A stretch of DNA of 64,000 nucleotides from Halichondria panicea (lineage: Eukaryota > Porifera > Demospongiae > Suberitida > Halichondriidae): contig NC_087393.1 of assembly GCF_963675165.1 (NCBI RefSeq), forward strand, positions 1,803,502 through 1,867,501, given 5' to 3'. Of the stretch, positions 60,201-64,000 are shown piece after piece. The position numbers were made by a program, and so were the translations under genes. Positions within the stretch are counted from its first letter, which is position 1; each line of letters begins with the position of its first letter. The notes under the pieces were generated by a model. It ran no database searches. It saw only the letters and a program-made list of their open reading frames with translations, and was not told where the DNA came from.

Positions 60201-60636
60201 ATATTGTTACCTGTACAATGTTAACAAGGATTGCCCGAGGATTGCAAGGCTTGCGTGGTGTAGCTCCATCTTCATTTTTAGATAGTATTCTTACTTTCTC
60301 TGTGATGTCTCTTGATGTGCTTGACACACCGGCTACAGATGAAGGTTGTGTAGTAACACTTCGAACATCTGTCGTATGTATGTGGGGGGTCTTCACGAAT
60401 GTTTTAACTTTCTCTACTTCTGTGGCCGCTGGAGGCGGCAAGTCTTTTGTCAAACGAACTTCTTTGTGTGGGGTCGAAGCATCGTTAGCCTGTGGTTGCG
60501 TCTTAGTTCGTTTGAAGAGGGAAGCTTCTTTCCTTGAGCTAATCCTTTCAGCCTCCTTTATGACACATATTGAGGGGACTATGAATTTAGCATTGGTTGC
60601 TTTGGGCTGTTTCTCTTCAGCACCTTCTTGACTCAT
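57228..60636 (-). CDS. ERCC1: ERCC1, XPF-partner subunit of the repair endonuclease
   Basis: Eight exons: 60636-60211, 59907-59804, 58673-58574, 58357-58281, 58107-58017, 57766-57695, 57632-57564, 57299-57228. They sum to 1011 bp, 336 residues. ERCC1 pairs with XPF to cut 5' of lesions in nucleotide excision and crosslink repair in the nucleus. The central nuclease-like domain shows [49 protein letters not shown] and YKAYENKP, each close to human ERCC1. The tandem HhH domain shows [10 protein letters not shown] and [20 protein letters not shown]. The N-terminus (about 142 residues) is low in similarity and Lys/Ser-rich, as in other ERCC1s. The start MSQEGAEE is preferred; an in-frame ATG lies at 60723. 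Intron 2 holds an 18-copy minisatellite made from exon 3 and its acceptor. It is divergent with WARS1. Confidence 0.94.
57370..57430. repeat. Short palindromic MITE in the last ERCC1 intron
   Basis: AGCCTCGACTTCAGGCCCTT and the inverted GCGGCCTGGAATCGAGGCT flank AAAGTCTTTCTTCTTTCATT. Same family as 10303-10362. Confidence 0.65.
58637..59700 (-). repeat. 60-bp minisatellite derived from ERCC1 exon 3 and its splice acceptor (~18 units)
   Basis: On the ERCC1 strand each unit reads a C-rich tract, TTATCCCCCAG, then TGTACGCTATCACTCCCTGC and ACCCTGACTATATCCATC. The unit nearest exon 3 (58637-58673) is the real exon start and acceptor. About 17 further units follow into intron 2, mostly 60 or 61 bp, one truncated (near 59315). 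Three consecutive units (58681-58860) are identical. Units vary mainly at GTA/GTC, which is synonymous for Val. Each copy keeps the AG and codes for [12 protein letters not shown] in the same frame. Confidence 0.9.
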
Positions 60637-60849
60637 CTTAGGTAAAGATCTCCAAGTTGATTGTATTATTACTACTGTTGAAATTAGATAAAGATCGTTA
60701 ACCGTACATGTGATATTTTCCACCTAATGAGGGCGTGGTGAGAAACTAGCTTCCACCATTGCATGTGCAGAGCTCATGTTGAAGCAATTGAACTGTAACT
60801 AACTGTTTGTTAAAGAGCAGAGCATAACTCAAACTAAACTCGAACAAAC
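60637..60849. promoter_or_regulatory. Bidirectional promoter between ERCC1 and WARS1
   Basis: Only 213 bp separate the two divergent start codons, so the promoters must overlap. No TATA or CArG box is evident, consistent with housekeeping genes. Confidence 0.6.
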
Positions 60850-62562
60850 ATGGCAGAGGAGCAAGCACAAACTGAAGTGAAGCAGCAAGAAGATAGTGAA
60901 GAGCAGGTAGTTACTCCATGGGTGGCTCATGCAGGAGAAGGACAGACTGGAATTGACTATGAAAAACTTATCAGTAAGCGAGGATTGTGTGCTACCTTAA
61001 CTGTTGTGTGGCAGATTATTGTACGCATTGCATGTATGCAGGAGTGTGGAGTATATCGTTTCAAATGTACATGCATGTACATGTATATATGCATGCAGGG
61101 CAATTTGGAAGTCAAAGAATTGATGGTGACATGATGCAAAGGATTGAGTCTGTAACTGGCCAAAAGCCTCATCACTTTCTGAGGAGAGGGATTTTCTTCT
61201 CACACAGGTTAAAGATAATTATATCTACTGAATAATCAGTTCAAGCGTCTTTGTTCCTTTTGCTTTGCACACAGAGATTTGGCTGGAACTCTGGATGCGT
61301 ACTCTAGTAACAAGCCATTCTACCTCTATACAGGACGAGGACCATCTTCTGAGTCCATGCATTTGGGACATCTCATTCCTTTCATGTTCACCAAGTATGA
61401 CACAAATTACACCAATCATCTTACAATCTTAATTTCTGCAGGTACCTCCAGGATGTGTTTGACGTGCCGCTTGTGGTCCAAATGACGGACGATGAGAAGT
61501 TTCTCTGGAAGGACCTCACTGTGGAGGAGGCTCATCGTCTGGCATTTGAGAATGCCAAGGACATTATAGCCTGTGGGTTTGACATTGAGAAAACTTTCAT
61601 TTTCTCAGACATTGACTACTTGAGGTGAGATCAACAAAAAAGTATTTCTAAAAATTGAACACTCTTTTCTTTGCAGCACTGAGCCAAGCTTTTACAAGAA
61701 CATCCTTCGAGCACAAAAGTGTGTGACTGTAAACCAGGCAAAGGGAATCTTTGGTTTCCAGGACTCCGATTGCATTGGAAAGATTAGCTTCCCTGCAGTC
61801 CAAGCTGTACCTTCATTCAGCACCACTTTCCCAAAGATCTTTGGGGAGAGCAAAGACGTACAGTGTCTAATTCCTTGTGCAATTGATCAGGTGGATACCA
61901 TATTAATTATTATCTTGCTACTGTATCATTATAATTATTTGCACACTCATGCAGGATCCATACTTTAGGATGACTCGTGATATAGCTCCTCGTCTTGGCT
62001 TCCACAAGCCAGCAATCATTCACTCCTCATTCTTTCCTGCGCTGCAAGGGCCCCAGTCAAAAATGAGCGCATCTGATCCCACCTCCTCCATCTTTTTGAC
62101 TGATACTATGGACCAAATAAAGAACAAGGTATACCGTGCATATTATAATTATATAAGGTTGCTGTTTTGGCAGATCAACAAGTATGCTTTCTCTGGAGGA
62201 CGGGACACAAAGGAGGAACATGAAGAATTTGGGGGGAACACAGAACTTGACATCTCCTACCAGTACCTCACATTTTTCCTCGAAGATGATGAGAAGTTGA
62301 CTCATATCAAGAAGGTATATATTGTGCATGCATCTTTCTAACAAGTAAATGCATGATTGCACACCAGCCCCATGCACCCTGTATATTGATTATATAGGAG
62401 TATGAGAGTGGTCGTATGTTGACGGGAGAGTTAAAGAAAGAGCTGATTTCAGTACTCCAAGCTCTGGTAAGTAAGCATCAGGAGAGGAGGAAGAAAGTCA
62501 CTGATGATATCGTCAAGACTTTCATGAGCTATCGACCACTGACATTTAGAGCAGCAGAGTGA
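60850..62562 (+). CDS. WARS1: Cytoplasmic tryptophanyl-tRNA synthetase (WARS1), no WHEP domain
   Basis: Eight exons: 60850-60973, 61099-61207, 61275-61394, 61442-61624, 61677-61890, 61955-62128, 62174-62314, 62398-62562. They give 1230 bp and 409 residues. It charges tRNA-Trp in the cytosol. Hallmarks are [33 protein letters not shown] (HIGH-type GHLI), [51 protein letters not shown] and the KMSAS loop (KMSKS type). The C-terminus has a FLEDDEKL and [10 protein letters not shown] segment as in human WARS1. The N-terminal ~42 residues are an acidic, Gln-rich tail leading to GIDYEKLI. The WHEP domain of vertebrate WARS1 is not present. Confidence 0.96.
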
Positions 62563-64000
62563 CTTGAACAATTTATTCTCAACTTATATATAGAATAGAT
62601 TAGCATGATAAGAGTGATGACAATTATTATTACATAATTATAGTGGCTATGCATATTATATATACAGTTGTTCGAATGCATGGATTTATATGATTAAAAA
62701 TGAAGTGAACAGCCAGTAAGAAACAAGTGTTGACCCCAAGTCCGAGATGAATTTCTGGCTTTGCATACATATACTGGTATAAATTATAGTCATGATAATA
62801 GACTGCATGAGCCACATGATTTTTGTTGAAAGATCGATTAAATATATTATTACGATTGTATAATATGCATGGGAATGTGCATGTTGACATATGATTATTA
62901 ATTAATGTCCATAGGGCAATGATAATCATGCATGCCATTTGTGAGATCACTTACACTAATTATCTGCATGGGGACCAACCCAGGGACAATCCCAGGGACA
63001 ATCCCAGGGAAAGCTTTCAATTGTGCCACATTTGCAATTTAGTACTATACACAGCTTGTTTATAATTATATTGATAGCATATTGAAAATGACCTTGTGTA
63101 AATATAATATTATTATATAACTGTATATGCATGTGACTTCTGTGCATCAATGTTGTTATGTAAATTAAGTGTGTATTGTGGTTAAAGGTCTCAAGTGCTT
63201 TTTGTGATTGTTTTAATTATGTGTTGTTTGTACTGCCATGATCGAGTTTACTAAGACAAAATCGCACAACATAGTTAGAGTCTGAACCAGCCAGTTAGCA
63301 ATCAGAATCAGCAACAACATTGTGTAAGAATATTAACAATTATACATGTATTATGATAGCTAGACTCTCTGTCTGTTAAAAAGCGAATTTGGAATGTATG
63401 TGACCCTATATATAGAAATATGCTGACATGTAGAGATGCATGGCTCCAATTACAAGTCAAAGTGCAGCTATAATCAATTGTCACTATTAATCATATTATG
63501 TATACTGCACCAGAAATTAGTTTTCCTATGTGCCAGAGATCAGCACGTGAATATAAATACAACTTGCATATGTGTATATGCATGTACATGCAATCGTCAT
63601 GGCGGATAGCAAATGACTTAGTATACTATGAACGTTTATTGTGCAAGGTGTATATATAATTATGCCTTGTGATTTAGCTAATTTTCTGATTATTTATTTT
63701 ATTATACCGCGTAATTATAGCGCTTTATTTTGTAAAACTAAAATTTCACGGTTTTCACGGATTGACCTCAAATCTCAAAATTTGGGATTCATTATTTACT
63801 TCCGGTATTGTATACTATAGAGGTGTAGTCATTTGAACCTCTCTCTATATATATATAATTATATCCTCAAAAATAAAATCCGCGCGAAATCTATATAATT
63901 ATTTTGAGCAATCCGCTAAATTTAAAATAAGATGCTATATATGTGCACGGTATGTATAGCTTATTTTAAAATCACAATCTACCCGACAATTATTTTTCAG
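62563..64000. other. Downstream of WARS1: no gene seen
   Basis: AT-rich sequence. It contains three tandem GGGACAATCCCA units at about 62979-63012 and a decayed TACCGTATAG-family MITE at about 63705-63955 (TTTCACGGTTTTCACGGATT, GTCATTTGAACCTC). Open frames here are short and unsupported. Confidence 0.5.

Overview
This is eukaryotic, intron-rich, AT-rich DNA with very short introns and many small DNA transposons. The gene content is animal: AIMP2, a cytoplasmic-type actin, CYP46-type P450s, an M6/PLP tetraspan, a death-effector-like domain, ERCC1 and cytoplasmic WARS. Gene density, short introns, MITE load and divergent animal families suggest a sponge, probably a demosponge. That placement is inference. 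No rRNA, tRNA, CRISPR array or recognisable retroelement was seen.

Layout. 1-2.9 kb: last exon of AIMP2 (+). 3.1-4.7 kb: a two-exon actin gene (+) whose promoter has two perfect CArG boxes, a CCAAT box and a TATA box. 5.0-42.2 kb: six 15-exon CYP46A1-like P450 genes (A to F) arranged as three head-to-head pairs (A-/B+, C-/D+, E-/F+). Minus copies are one subtype and plus copies another, and each pair shares a short intergenic promoter with a conserved 26-bp block. B, C and F read intact. A and E carry one-base deletions in coding exons and D has an in-frame stop. D is a hybrid: F-like up to the middle of exon 6, B-like afterwards. This is what one unequal crossover would leave. 42.2-44.1 kb: MITEs and a 15-bp minisatellite. 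44.1-47.2 kb: two divergent actin paralogues (+) sharing the intron position of the first actin, with patches of near-identity to it.

47.4-49.5 kb (-): a six-exon gene predicting a 305-residue protein with an N-terminal death-effector-like domain, a basic NLS-like linker and a dCMP-deaminase-like domain that has lost the catalytic Glu and both zinc Cys. 49.9-50.8 kb: a TTAA-flanked piggyBac-type element. 51.0-57.1 kb (-): an M6/proteolipid (PLP) family four-TM gene whose first coding exon is only ATG plus one base. 57.2-60.6 kb (-): ERCC1, with an 18-copy 60-bp minisatellite built from its own splice acceptor and exon sequence. 60.85-62.6 kb (+): WARS1, divergent from ERCC1 across about 213 bp. 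62.6-64 kb: no gene seen.

The strongest candidates for something undescribed are the death-fold/pseudo-deaminase fusion, the exon-derived minisatellite in ERCC1, and the paired CYP46 array with a mapped recombination point. All exon models come from reading splice sites and frames by eye. For ERCC1, WARS1, the M6 gene, the deaminase gene, B, C and F the summed exons divide exactly by three.
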